This document shows positions 1-8,454 of a stretch of 64,000 bases of DNA, piece by piece. The stretch's first letter is position 1, and the number at the start of each line of letters is the position of its first letter. Location of the stretch: NCBI GenBank assembly GCA_035542475.1, contig DATKLL010000134.1, positions 4,409 through 68,408 of the forward strand, given 5' to 3'. The notes beneath the pieces are model-generated. The model saw only the letters and a list, made by a program, of their open reading frames with translations, was not told the origin of the DNA and made no database searches. The position numbers were made by a program, and so were the translations under genes. Source of the DNA: DATKLL01 sp035542475. GTDB lineage: Bacteria > Desulfobacterota > Syntrophia > Syntrophales > UBA2185.

Positions 1-928
1 TCGATTCTACAAATCCCGATTCGATGGCGGGAATCATAGTCGGATGGGGGTTAAGGGCCCAGTGAGTGCATATTTTTCCTTTCAAGCCGAGCTTTGCCGC
101 ATATGTGGGCAGCAGGAGCTCGATTGCAGCGGTGGCATAACCGATGCCGTGGTTGAGAGAGCGAAGTCCGTAGGCTGCATAAATTCCCTTGATCACCATC
201 ATGGCCGTGAGGATATGTACGTCCCTGATTTGGGCCGGGTCCCGCGTGAAGAGAGGCTCTATATAACAGGGCTTTCCAGTAGGTATGACGAAATCAACCC
301 AGCCGCCGGGGATGTCAATCCGGGGAAGCTTCGTCACGACCTTCTCCACCTGAGCCACCACAATACCCTGCTTGAACCGAGTAGCCTCAACGATGGCAGG
401 AGTATCCTCCGTGTTGGGGCCGGTGTAGAGGTTGCCGTTCCTGTCCGCCAGAGCGCCCACAACCAGCGCGACCTGAGGTGTGAGATCGAGGAAATAACGT
501 GCAAAGAGTTCCAGATATGTATGGATCTCCCCGATCTGCATCTTCCCATCGTTGACCAGTTTTGTTACCCGGACTGCCTGGGGTCCTGAGAAGGAAAAGT
601 CAACTTTCCTCGCGATCCCCCGCTCAAATATCTCACAATGTGCGGGCAAGGCAATGACGGACTGAACCATGTGGAGTTTGTGAACCTTCGCCGGATCAAC
701 CTGGCGGAGGCACTCTGCCAGAAACTCGGCCTGCTTCTGATTATTTCCTTCCAGCGCCACTCGGTCTTCAGGCTGGATGATTGCCTCCAGAAGCGCCACG
801 GCGTGGGCAGGGTCACAAATTTTGCCTTTGTCTCCTTTTGTCAGCCTTCTGGCGCCGGCCATCCGCACATTATATTCTTTTTCTCTGCTATCCCAGTCCT
901 CTCTTGCATGTACGACCGCTGCTCCCAT
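1..928 (-). CDS. mdcA: malonate decarboxylase alpha subunit (MdcA/MadA type), 3' end beyond the window
   Basis: The minus frame stays open from an ATG at 928 to the left edge, giving about 309 residues of a family normally near 550. This subunit swaps acetyl for malonyl on the decarboxylase acyl-carrier protein in the cytoplasm. Visible family blocks, recognised by eye, are LEGNNQKQAEFLAE near residue 60, FERGIARKVDFSFSGPQ near 100, GNLYTGPNTEDTPA near 165, YIEPLFTRDP near 220, NHGIGYATAAIELLLPTY near 260 and THWALNPHPTMIPAIESG near the cut. GGAGGG lies just ahead of the ATG. The gene is 79 bases downstream of a sodium symporter on the same strand, suggesting an uptake-and-decarboxylation operon. 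Whether the enzyme is biotin-dependent (Mad) or biotin-independent (Mdc) depends on genes outside the window. Citrate lyase alpha and CoA transferases are related but lack this block order. Confidence 0.88.
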   Translation of the reverse strand, partial: MGAAVVHAREDWDSREKEYNVRMAGARRLTKGDKGKICDPAHAVALLEAIIQPEDRVALEGNNQKQAEFLAECLRQVDPAKVHKLHMVQSVIALPAHCEIFERGIARKVDFSFSGPQAVRVTKLVNDGKMQIGEIHTYLELFARYFLDLTPQVALVVGALADRNGNLYTGPNTEDTPAIVEATRFKQGIVVAQVEKVVTKLPRIDIPGGWVDFVIPTGKPCYIEPLFTRDPAQIRDVHILTAMMVIKGIYAAYGLRSLNHGIGYATAAIELLLPTYAAKLGLKGKICTHWALNPHPTMIPAIESGFVES

Positions 929-1007
929 ATAACCCTCCTGCGATAATATGAAAAAAGTGGCGCCCTACAGAAACGAATGCGGGACACCACTTCATTGGGA
1001 AAAAGGA

Positions 1008-2537
1008 TTAACTCTTCTTAGTGTGGAAGACGTGATCGAGATGTTCCTCATCGGGTTTATCGCTCGCTGTCAGCTTGCAGATAATGAAGTAGGCGATGAG
1101 GGAAACGATGAATCCCGGTATAATCTCGTGAATGTCCTTCATACCAGGGAGGTAGAAACGAAGGCCGAACCGCCAGATGACCGTGGTGGCAATGCCTATA
1201 ATCATAGACCAGAAGGCGCCTTTCCCGGTTCCCCAACGGAAGAAGAGGCCGCCGAACACGGCCGGAAAGAAACCTGCCGTAAACACGGCTCCCGAAAAAG
1301 CCGTCAGCTCTACAATACCGGCAGGTGGGTATAGTGTGATAATAAAGACGATGGCGCTGTAGATCCACATCAACCGCTTTGTATAACTGACCTGCTTCTT
1401 CGGCTCAAGAGGTTTTATGACCGTCCAGATATCGCCGACAATGGCCGTTCCCACGATGATCGACACCGCCGCATAGGAAGACATGCCGGCGGCGAAGAGC
1501 CCCGCCATGACGCAACCTGTCACCCACGGATTATTAAATTTCGCCAGCATGAACCCGATAACCTCATCCGTATGTTTCACGAGATACGAGGCTTCCTGGT
1601 CTGTTGCCATCCCGTGGACTAGGGCGCCCACAGCAAACACACATGCAAGAGAAACGCCTAAGAAAATCGGTGTTGCAATCATGGCGAATTTCATGCTTTT
1701 CGCGTTGTCGATAGAGTAAAATCGGATAAGACAACGGGGTTCGGAAATCTGTTTCATACCAACGGCAAGGCCGATGCTGGTGATATAGGCAAAAGAGACT
1801 AGCGTGCAGAAGGTCATGAGACCGTTTCCCATAGGCTGGCCCTTTGGTGTCAGGTGCGGCGTATGGGCGACGCTGTACATAAGGGGTTCCCAGCCGCCGA
1901 CATACATGGCCGGAATCATTACCATCAGTATGGCAACAAAGAACATGATCAAACCCTGCACGGCATCTGTCCACAAGACGCTGTACATGCCACCAAGGAC
2001 TGAATAGAGAGTTGTGATAAAGATTACTAGAAAGGCACCCCAGGCATATGACATGCCGAGTGTAGAGACCAATAAATGGGCGCAGCCTTTGGCAATCGCC
2101 GTCATGTACCAGAGGGTAGCAAACAGAATGATGACGGCGGAGAACATCCGGATAGCCTTGGAAAATGAGCTCTTATACCGGTAGTCAAAATAATCGGGAA
2201 TTGTAACGGATTTCAATTTGGCTGTCTGCACTCGCATCCTCGGACCCAGAAGGAGCCAGGAGATCATACAAAAAACCACCCAGTAAAAACCGACCCACGC
2301 CCAGGACAGTCCCGCCTGAAATGAAAAGCCCGCCTGACCGATATATGTATTTGTACTTATGAATGTCGAGAAAAATGCAAGAGATATGGCCCAACCCGGT
2401 ATTTCTCTTTTGGCAACATAGAAGGCATCAACATTTTCAGCGGCCTTCTTTTTAAACCACTGGCCGATGAGCAGGCAGAACGCCGTATACACAATCATAA
2501 TCACCAATATGACCCAATATTTCGCTATATATTCCAT
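1008..2537 (-). CDS. sodium:solute symporter (SSS family), candidate malonate importer
   Basis: About 509 residues and roughly 13 hydrophobic segments, the size and layout of SSS (PanF/PutP-like) permeases, which bring organic acids into the cell with sodium. The family-like stretch AFFSTFISTNTYIGQAGF is near residue 58 and SVLGGMYSVLWTDAVQG near 180. I chose the ATG at 2537 because AAGGAG sits about eight bases ahead of it and the protein then begins MEYIAKYWVILV. A longer reading from 2639 would add a poor N-terminus. A 47-residue membrane protein gene lies directly upstream and the malonate decarboxylase alpha gene directly downstream. That context suggests malonate as substrate, but this is inference: classical malonate operons use MadLM or MdcF carriers instead. 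Confidence 0.85.
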   Translation of the reverse strand: MEYIAKYWVILVIMIVYTAFCLLIGQWFKKKAAENVDAFYVAKREIPGWAISLAFFSTFISTNTYIGQAGFSFQAGLSWAWVGFYWVVFCMISWLLLGPRMRVQTAKLKSVTIPDYFDYRYKSSFSKAIRMFSAVIILFATLWYMTAIAKGCAHLLVSTLGMSYAWGAFLVIFITTLYSVLGGMYSVLWTDAVQGLIMFFVAILMVMIPAMYVGGWEPLMYSVAHTPHLTPKGQPMGNGLMTFCTLVSFAYITSIGLAVGMKQISEPRCLIRFYSIDNAKSMKFAMIATPIFLGVSLACVFAVGALVHGMATDQEASYLVKHTDEVIGFMLAKFNNPWVTGCVMAGLFAAGMSSYAAVSIIVGTAIVGDIWTVIKPLEPKKQVSYTKRLMWIYSAIVFIITLYPPAGIVELTAFSGAVFTAGFFPAVFGGLFFRWGTGKGAFWSMIIGIATTVIWRFGLRFYLPGMKDIHEIIPGFIVSLIAYFIICKLTASDKPDEEHLDHVFHTKKS

Positions 2538-2623
2538 ATGACTGTTCTCCTTTACATCGATAAAAATGCAAGTATAAATCCCCGGCGAATAAGTAAGCGC
2601 CCACCTGTCAATAGAATCGCGGA

Positions 2624-2767
2624 TCAGCCCACACTGCATGAACCTCTTTTTTCTTCTTCATCCTCTTCTTCACCGTGGAATACAATCTTCATCCGTGAAA
2701 CGATGATCGCGTTGATGATCGCCAGAAGGATGATCCCCCAATAACTCATTCCTGTTAAAAAATCCAT
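2624..2767 (-). CDS. small membrane protein, likely symporter accessory subunit (47 aa)
   Basis: A short gene starting at the ATG at 2767, preceded by a G-rich stretch that could serve as a ribosome site. The protein has one hydrophobic helix (roughly residues 8-24, WGIILLAIINAIIV), a basic SRMK stop-transfer patch, then a very acidic tail (GEEEDEEEK). It lies 86 bases upstream of the SSS symporter on the same strand. Small one-helix proteins of this pattern are found next to SSS symporters in other anaerobes and have been named symporter small accessory proteins. Their function has not been shown from this sequence. The identification rests on size, topology and position. Confidence 0.7.
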   Translation of the reverse strand: MDFLTGMSYWGIILLAIINAIIVSRMKIVFHGEEEDEEEKRGSCSVG

Positions 2768-2840
2768 AACCGCACCCCCGTTAACAAGCTAGCGTTGATC
2801 ATTTCATTCTTCAAATCTTACTTCGACTCTGTCTTAAATT

Positions 2841-3440
2841 TTATTCTCGAGCATATACACTCATCAATACGCCTTCTGCCAGGATGTGGCCCTGCATGGC
2901 CTGCAGAAGCTGATCCCTTGTAACCCCGGCCCTCAGATTTGTCGTCACATCGAGAGCGTAAACCCTAAAGAAGAACCGATGTTCTCCGGCAGGATAACAT
3001 GGTCCACCATATCCTATCTGATCATAATCATTCTTGCCCTGCCGGGCACCGTTTTCGAGCTGTTCCTTCTTGGCCACGGCTTCATTTAGTTTGGCTGCAT
3101 CGGCAGGGATGTCATAGATAACCCAGTGTACCCAATTGCCCGCAGGGGCGTCGGGTGTTTCACAGATTACAGCGAAGGTTCTCGTCCCAGCGGGGGCGTT
3201 TTTCCACTCTAGGGGAGGCGAAATGTCCGCCCCGTCACAGGTGAACTTGTCCGACATCGACTTCGCGTAACCGAAAGCCGGGCTTTTCACGTCCAGTACA
3301 GGACCCATTTTTGTCGTATCGCCAGACTTGGAGCAAGAAATGAACACCAGAAAAAAAGAAATAATAAGTGCATGGAAAAAGAATCCCTTTTCAAGATGCA
3401 TTTCTAATAAATTGACTTTTTTCATAATCATGTGGATCAT
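2841..3440 (-). CDS. YbhB/YbcL-family (PEBP-like) lipoprotein
   Basis: A 199-residue protein of the phosphatidylethanolamine-binding / Raf-kinase-inhibitor-like family. The N-terminus has a hydrophobic segment ending in FISC, a lipobox, so the mature protein is probably membrane-anchored outside the cytoplasm. The fold motifs are clear: KFTCDGADISPPLEW near residue 67, DPDAP-like ETPDAPAGNWVHWVIYDIP near 95, and GYGGPCYPAGEHRFFF near 143. The bacterial family has no settled reaction. The start is uncertain: ATGs at 3440, 3425 and 3401 all keep the signal, and none has a clear ribosome site. It is followed at 74 bases by the symporter micro-protein gene on the same strand and could share its transcript. 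Confidence 0.85.
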   Translation of the reverse strand: MIHMIMKKVNLLEMHLEKGFFFHALIISFFLVFISCSKSGDTTKMGPVLDVKSPAFGYAKSMSDKFTCDGADISPPLEWKNAPAGTRTFAVICETPDAPAGNWVHWVIYDIPADAAKLNEAVAKKEQLENGARQGKNDYDQIGYGGPCYPAGEHRFFFRVYALDVTTNLRAGVTRDQLLQAMQGHILAEGVLMSVYARE

Positions 3441-3810
3441 TCTTATAATTTACCGGTCTTCTTCTGATAACGAGCCTGTCTCCCCAAGGTGATCTATCTT
3501 TTGTGTATAGCGGGTTTTTCAATGAACAGTCGATAATCTCGGATACGGTTGATAAATAGAAAAAAGGCTTTGAATGGTATTGATTGATTTCGCAAAATTT
3601 ATATCACAATTTGTCCTCGATATCAAATGGGAATAGAAAAATTTAAAAAATTAGATAACCTATGGAAAAAACTGAAGGCTAATGCGGTTGTTAAAGTGTA
3701 TGGTGAAATACCTGGGCCCGTTTTACTAAATTAGGATAATTGCAGATTAAGTGTAAAGCTTCGGGTCAGGGGCTTGATAAGAGATAATAAATATCTATTG
3801 TGAAAATTTC
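3441..3810. other. intergenic, no gene supported
   Basis: This 370-base AT-rich stretch lies between the PEBP lipoprotein gene and pth, both on the minus strand. It presumably holds the promoter of the lipoprotein/symporter block. The only open frame of note is 35 codons on the plus strand (3627-3734), without a ribosome site. I see no RNA gene or strong terminator. Confidence 0.5.
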
Positions 3811-4416
3811 TCAACAAGGAAGGGTATCATCTTTTTTATTTGAAAAATTGGTAATTCTTTCGTTGTAATGATTCATCGCTGCCTGAATCCCTGATGAAAT
3901 GACCATTGTTACAGCATCACTTGCTGATGCTGTAATCAGGGGCAGCAGTTTCATTTCATCTTCAGTGAACGGTTCAAGGACATATTTTTCGACCATTGAC
4001 CTGTCGGCTGGTTTCCCAATGCCGATTCTTACCCTTATGAATTCCATATCTCCTAAATGATCTATTATGGAAATTAGTCCCTTGTGTCCTGCATGGCCGC
4101 CGCCCATCTTCAATCTTATTGTCTCAAACGGCAGATCAATGTCATCATGAATAATGATCAGGCCTTCGAGATCAATTTTAAAATAATCAATCAGCTTTTT
4201 GACAGAGATGCCACTGATATTCATGTAGGTTTGCGGTTTGGCGAGCAAAACCGGAATACTTCCGATATTACCTCTTCCATAAAAGGCATCGAAACCTTTC
4301 ATGCTGACGGAAATATTACAGTCGGAAGCTAACTTATCGATGACCAAGAATCCGATATTATGTCTGGTGGATCTGTACTTTAAACCAGGATTTCCCAGCC
4401 CGATTATAAGCCTCAA
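3811..4416 (-). CDS. pth: peptidyl-tRNA hydrolase
   Basis: A 201-residue cytoplasmic esterase that releases tRNA from peptidyl-tRNA that has dropped off ribosomes. The N-terminus IIGLGNPG and the STRHNIGF motif carry the expected catalytic His (about residue 19), and HDDIDLP near 92 carries the conserved Asp. GGGHAGHKGLISI near 106 and RVRIGIGKP near 130 are further family marks. Length is normal. It is the last gene of an ispE, tRNA-Gln, prs, rplY, pth block, 29 bases after rplY; the rplY-pth pairing is common in bacteria. Confidence 0.97.
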   Translation of the reverse strand: MRLIIGLGNPGLKYRSTRHNIGFLVIDKLASDCNISVSMKGFDAFYGRGNIGSIPVLLAKPQTYMNISGISVKKLIDYFKIDLEGLIIIHDDIDLPFETIRLKMGGGHAGHKGLISIIDHLGDMEFIRVRIGIGKPADRSMVEKYVLEPFTEDEMKLLPLITASASDAVTMVISSGIQAAMNHYNERITNFSNKKDDTLPC

Positions 4417-4445
4417 GCGGTAACCTCTGAGTGGAGTGTACTATT

Positions 4446-5078
4446 CTATTTATCAGTCTGTTCCGGTTCCTGCGGCTCCTCCGCCACCTGCTCCTCTACC
4501 TGTTCAACTTTAACAGTGACTTTAGGTGCCGTAACTGATGCTATAATTGTATCTTCAGGATCAAGGACAGTAACACCCTCAGGCAGTTTTATATCGAGTA
4601 ACTTTATTGAATCACCGATGTTAAGACCACTTACATCGACTTCGATAAATTCGGGCAACACAGAAAAAAGGCAAGAAACCTTAATATCCCTTTTGATATG
4701 ATGCAGATCACCTCCGGTTTCTACACCTACAGCTGTTCCTATAAAATGAATAGGTATGTCAAGGGTAATTGATTGATTTTTGTCGATCTCAAAAAAATCA
4801 ATATGAAGGAATTTTCCACTTACGGGTTCAATCTGCAACTCCTTAATAAGAGTGAATTTTTCCATTTTTTTACCGTTGTTAACTTGCAGATTTATAAACA
4901 CATTTTCTTCTTTACCCTTTAATATCTTAGTTAACTCGGCAGAGTTGACGGACAACAGAATGGTCTCTGCCTTGGAACCATAGACCACTGCGGGGACAAA
5001 CCCGTCTTTTCTCAATCTTCGTGCCACTCCTTTTCCAATATCCTTACGGCGATTGGCCTTTAACTCACTTATTTCCAT
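4446..5078 (-). CDS. rplY: 50S ribosomal protein L25, long (Ctc/TL5) form
   Basis: A 210-residue 5S-rRNA-binding ribosomal protein. The first 90 residues are the L25 beta-barrel (KGVARRLRKDGFVPAVVYG near residue 17). The rest is the C-terminal Ctc/TL5 domain, including VSGLNIGDSIKLLDIKLPEGV near 150, and the protein ends in a Glu/Pro/Gln-rich tail. Its length fits the Ctc form rather than the short E. coli L25. It starts nine bases after prs, with which it is almost certainly co-transcribed. Confidence 0.96.
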   Translation of the reverse strand: MEISELKANRRKDIGKGVARRLRKDGFVPAVVYGSKAETILLSVNSAELTKILKGKEENVFINLQVNNGKKMEKFTLIKELQIEPVSGKFLHIDFFEIDKNQSITLDIPIHFIGTAVGVETGGDLHHIKRDIKVSCLFSVLPEFIEVDVSGLNIGDSIKLLDIKLPEGVTVLDPEDTIIASVTAPKVTVKVEQVEEQVAEEPQEPEQTDK

Positions 5079-5087
5079 TTACTCCTC

Positions 5088-6029
5088 CTATATAAAAAGC
5101 GAATGTACTGAATCGTTATAGTAAATGCGTCTAACTGCTTCACTTATAAGCCCTGCTACAGAAAGAACTTTGATACGATTGCAGGACTTTGCCTTATCGT
5201 GCAACGGGATAGTATCCGTGACAATGATCTCTTTGATGCTTGAGCTTTCTAATCTCTCAATAGCGGGTCCTGAAAGGACTGGGTGAGTACAGCATACGGA
5301 GACTTCCAGGGCGCCTGCTTGTCTGAGGGCTTCGGCAGCCTGTGTTATCGTTCCAGCCGTGTCAATCATGTCGTCAAGTACGACCACCCTTGCGCCTTTT
5401 ACGTCACCGATGATATTCATAACACTCGACTCATTGGGGCCTTCCCTTCTTTTATCCACGATGGCAATATTGACGTCCAACCGCTTACCAAACGCCCTTG
5501 CTCTTTCAACGCCGCCTGTATCGGGAGAAACGATGACTATATTGCCTTGGTAATTCTTCCTGATGTACTCCAGTAGGACCGGAGTTGCGAATAGATTATC
5601 GACGGGAATGTTAAAGAACCCCTGAATCTGACCGGCGTGGAGATCTATCGAAAGAACACGGGAAGCGCCTGCCGCGGTGATAAGGTCTGCGACCAGCTTT
5701 GCCGAAATCGGTGCCCTGGGGGCTACCTTCCTATCCTGTCTTGCATACCCATAGTAAGGGATCACGGCTGTAACGCGGTCTGCAGATGCCCTCTTCATGG
5801 CGTCGATCATTATCAGGAGTTCCATTAAGGTAATATTTACCGGCGGGCAAGTTGATTGAATGATGAAGACATCCATACCACGCACATTTTCATTAATTTC
5901 CACCCTTGTCTCGCCGTCGCTGAATTGAGACACATTAGCCTTTCCGCGAGATACCCCTAGGTTTTCGCAGATCTTTTGGGCAAGAGGTATATTTGCATTG
6001 CCGGAGAATATTCTCATTCTATCTAGCAT
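5088..6029 (-). CDS. prs: ribose-phosphate pyrophosphokinase (PRPP synthetase)
   Basis: Makes phosphoribosyl pyrophosphate from ribose 5-phosphate and ATP, feeding purine, pyrimidine, His and Trp synthesis. I chose the ATG at 6029 because AAGGAAA stands just ahead of it and the protein then begins MLDRMRIFSGNANIPLA (313 residues, the usual length); a longer reading from 6044 is unlikely. Class I motifs are present: FSDGETRVEI near residue 35, YGYARQDRK near 95, DLHAGQIQGFF near 128, VSPDTGGVERAR near 168 and the PRPP loop VVLDDMIDTAGT near 215. The tRNA-Gln gene lies 35 bases upstream and rplY follows. Confidence 0.97.
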   Translation of the reverse strand: MLDRMRIFSGNANIPLAQKICENLGVSRGKANVSQFSDGETRVEINENVRGMDVFIIQSTCPPVNITLMELLIMIDAMKRASADRVTAVIPYYGYARQDRKVAPRAPISAKLVADLITAAGASRVLSIDLHAGQIQGFFNIPVDNLFATPVLLEYIRKNYQGNIVIVSPDTGGVERARAFGKRLDVNIAIVDKRREGPNESSVMNIIGDVKGARVVVLDDMIDTAGTITQAAEALRQAGALEVSVCCTHPVLSGPAIERLESSSIKEIIVTDTIPLHDKAKSCNRIKVLSVAGLISEAVRRIYYNDSVHSLFI

Positions 6030-6063
6030 GAAATTTCCTTTCACAATATGTAATTATAATGTA

Positions 6064-6138
6064 TGGCTGGGGCGGGAGGATTCGAACCTCCGTATGCAAG
6101 AACCAAAATCTTGTGTCTTACCGCTTGACGACGCCCCA
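6064..6138 (-). tRNA. tRNA-Gln (anticodon TTG)
   Basis: The minus strand folds into a complete 75-base cloverleaf with encoded CCA. The acceptor pairs TGGGGCG with CGCCCCA. The anticodon arm is CAAGA-TTTTGGT-TCTTG, with TTG at the anticodon, and the T arm is GGAGG-TTCGAAT-CCTCC. It lies between ispE and prs, where it is probably processed from the shared transcript. Confidence 0.96.
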
Positions 6139-6200
6139 TTATGTATTGTGTTTAACCCATGCCCCTTGAATACAAGCAGTGAGTTATGATGAAATTCTTC

Positions 6201-7043
6201 TTACAGAGAATAAGCCAGATATACGGACCAATCATTACCGCCGATGTGTCGTAGAGCCTGATCAGCCTTTGCCGCTTCTTTTTCCTCTGTAAAAATTCCT
6301 GCAACGGTTGGCCCACTGCCGGACATTAGTGCGCCAAGAGCGCCATTCTGTAACAAAAGATTCTTTAAATTTTGCAATATAGGGTGACGGACCAGCGTGA
6401 CTTTCTCAAGATCATTATGGAGTCCTTTTATCAAGTAATCAACCGTATAAACCTTGGGATATTTATACCTTACCGACCGTTTTGTCAATCTTAAATTAAG
6501 ATTTTCATAAATCATTTTTGTCGAGACTTCAAAGCCGGGATTAATCAGAACATACCACAATCGGGGAATGTGTTCGGCAATCTGAAGTCTATCACCTATG
6601 CCGAAGGCCCATGCCGTCTTCCCAAATATAAAAAAAGGCACATCTGCTCCGATTCCGGCCCCTATCTTCATTAGCTCTTCGGTAGTATAATGAAGATCCA
6701 TCATGTCATTTATGGCCATCAGAGCGGTAGCCGCATTGGAGCTTCCCCCTCCCAATCCCGCCGCTACAGGAATCCTTTTTTTAATGGTAATTTGTATTCC
6801 AGGTGAGCATGAATTACGGAAAAGAAGGGCGTGTGCTGCCCTGTAAACTATGTTGTTTTCATTTTCCGGGAGCGTGCTGCCCGGACATTTCACAGTGATG
6901 CCGTGGTCGGTGGGGTGGAATGTCATCTCATCATAAAGGCTGATCATTTGCATCAATGTTGCTATATCATGGTAGCCATCCTCCCGCTTTCTCAGTACCC
7001 GGAGGTGAAGATTAACCTTTGCAGGTGATAATTTCCTGATCAT
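6201..7043 (-). CDS. ispE: 4-diphosphocytidyl-2-C-methyl-D-erythritol kinase
   Basis: A GHMP-family kinase of the MEP isoprenoid pathway that phosphorylates CDP-methylerythritol. At 280 residues it has the usual length. The N-terminal AKVNLHLRVLRKREDGYHDI (residues 8-27) is typical, the ATP-binding loop PVAAGLGGGSSNAA is at residues 92-105, and the C-terminal GALMSGSGPTVAGIF near 240 is the third GHMP motif. Its ATG overlaps the stop of the upstream DUF1844 gene (ATGA), so the two are translationally coupled. tRNA-Gln and prs follow. Confidence 0.97.
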   Translation of the reverse strand: MIRKLSPAKVNLHLRVLRKREDGYHDIATLMQMISLYDEMTFHPTDHGITVKCPGSTLPENENNIVYRAAHALLFRNSCSPGIQITIKKRIPVAAGLGGGSSNAATALMAINDMMDLHYTTEELMKIGAGIGADVPFFIFGKTAWAFGIGDRLQIAEHIPRLWYVLINPGFEVSTKMIYENLNLRLTKRSVRYKYPKVYTVDYLIKGLHNDLEKVTLVRHPILQNLKNLLLQNGALGALMSGSGPTVAGIFTEEKEAAKADQALRHIGGNDWSVYLAYSL

Positions 7044-7462
7044 CCACCGGCCTGTTCTTTCACATATCTCATCATCAGCTCGTACAGGATTCCGTCTAAA
7101 AGTTCTTTTTCATTATCATCGAGATTTCCCATGGTCTTATTTTTTAACATATTCAGCATATCAATAGTCTGTTTGGCTGCAGCAAGATTCTTCTCCATCT
7201 TTTTTGTTACTGGATCAGGAAAATCGCCGAAATGATACATGACCGTTGTACTTAGTGAAAACACGAAGCTGGAAAAAGTAACTTCCGGGAAATAGTCTTC
7301 AGGGGCTTTTTTTTCGCCGCCTTTTTCAGCAGGCTCTTCATCAGCTTTTGTATGTGTTCCCGTTTCTTCCCTTTTCAACTCTTCCTTGCGGGTTTCCCCG
7401 GATTCATCAAAAATTCGTTTATCCTTGATTACAAATCCTTTATCTGTTTTTTCTTCTTCCAT
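7040..7462 (-). CDS. DUF1844 domain protein
   Basis: A 140-residue cytoplasmic protein of unknown function. The first 60 residues are charged and low-complexity, rich in Glu and Lys. The second half is the DUF1844 helical region (TFSSFVFSLSTTVMYHFGD, then KNLAAAKQTIDMLNMLKNKT). I placed the start at the ATG at 7462 because AGGAGG precedes it by seven bases; an upstream ATG at 7495 has no such site. The stop overlaps the ispE start. This family is common beside housekeeping genes in Desulfobacterota. Confidence 0.85.
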   Translation of the reverse strand: MEEEKTDKGFVIKDKRIFDESGETRKEELKREETGTHTKADEEPAEKGGEKKAPEDYFPEVTFSSFVFSLSTTVMYHFGDFPDPVTKKMEKNLAAAKQTIDMLNMLKNKTMGNLDDNEKELLDGILYELMMRYVKEQAGG

Positions 7463-7589
7463 ATAAGCCTCCTTCCCTGCAAAAAATACAGCCATTGCGA
7501 TCAGTAATCAGTCGATAGAAATCGAAAATAGGTGCGTATATGAGCCTATAACTTTGAAGTTACTGTAAGGGTGGCCTTATAAATTCTAT

Positions 7590-8438
7590 TTACGCGGGCC
7601 TCATGCTTCTCAGCCTGGCAATGCGCTCCTCAATGGGAGGATGTGTACTGAAGAGATTCATGAGGGATTTTCCTGTCAGCGGATTGACGATAAACATATG
7701 TGCCGTTGACGGGTTTGCTTCCATCGGGATTATCTGTGATGCCTTTGACAGCTTTTCGAGAGCTCCTGCCAGTCCGTAAGGTTTTCCGGATACCTTTGCC
7801 CCGCCTGCGTCCGCCAAATATTCCCGGGACCTAGAAATCGCCGTCTGGATAATCGTGGCTGCGATAGGTGCAAGAATAGCCATCAGGATTAGACCGATGA
7901 AACCTCCGCCTTCTTCGTCACTGTCGCGGTTCGAACCTCCGAAAATAGCCGCCCATTGAGCCATATTGGCAAGCATTACGATAGCACCGGCTAATGTTGC
8001 TGCAATGGAACCTATAAGCATGTCCCTGTTTTTGATATGTGTAAGTTCATGGGCAAGCACTCCTTCAAGCTCATCCCTGTTCAGCATTCTTAGTATTCCT
8101 TGAGTAACAGCGACAACAGCATGATTTTCATTGCGTCCGGTGGCAAAGGCGTTGGGGGTATCACCGGGAACAATATAGACTTTCGGCATGGGAAGACCTG
8201 CCTTTAATGCAAGGTTCTTTACTATGCGGTAAAGATCGGGAGCCTCACTTTCCGAAACCTCTTGTGCACTGTACATCCGTAAAATCAGCTTATCCGAGAA
8301 CCAGTATGCTCCAAAGTTCATCACCATGGCGAAAATGAACGCAATGACAACACCGCCTTTTCCGCCGAAGTATCCTCCGATCAGCATTAAAAGACCGGTC
8401 AGGGCGCCGAGTAATAAACCTGTTTTGATGGTGTTCAT
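7590..8438 (-). CDS. htpX: membrane zinc protease HtpX (M48)
   Basis: A 282-residue integral-membrane metalloprotease that degrades damaged membrane proteins under stress. The zinc motif HELTH is at residues 130-134 and the third-ligand region SREYLADAGGAKVSG near 205. Two N-terminal hydrophobic segments (about 8-22 and 28-46) and two central ones fit the family topology. It follows clpB by 16 bases on the same strand, making a stress-protein operon. I see no separate promoter. Confidence 0.96.
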   Translation of the reverse strand: MNTIKTGLLLGALTGLLMLIGGYFGGKGGVVIAFIFAMVMNFGAYWFSDKLILRMYSAQEVSESEAPDLYRIVKNLALKAGLPMPKVYIVPGDTPNAFATGRNENHAVVAVTQGILRMLNRDELEGVLAHELTHIKNRDMLIGSIAATLAGAIVMLANMAQWAAIFGGSNRDSDEEGGGFIGLILMAILAPIAATIIQTAISRSREYLADAGGAKVSGKPYGLAGALEKLSKASQIIPMEANPSTAHMFIVNPLTGKSLMNLFSTHPPIEERIARLRSMRPA

Positions 8439-8454
8439 TAAAAAAACCTCCTTT

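Noticed and set aside
44..946. Several open frames on both strands in the first 900 bases
   Set aside because: They are out of frame with the malonate decarboxylase alpha gene, whose minus frame is open across the whole stretch and shows family motifs.
3627..3734. A 35-codon plus-strand frame (MGIEKFKKLDNLWKKL...) between pth and the PEBP gene
   Set aside because: No ribosome site, no recognisable family and very short; it may be a gene remnant but I cannot support it.
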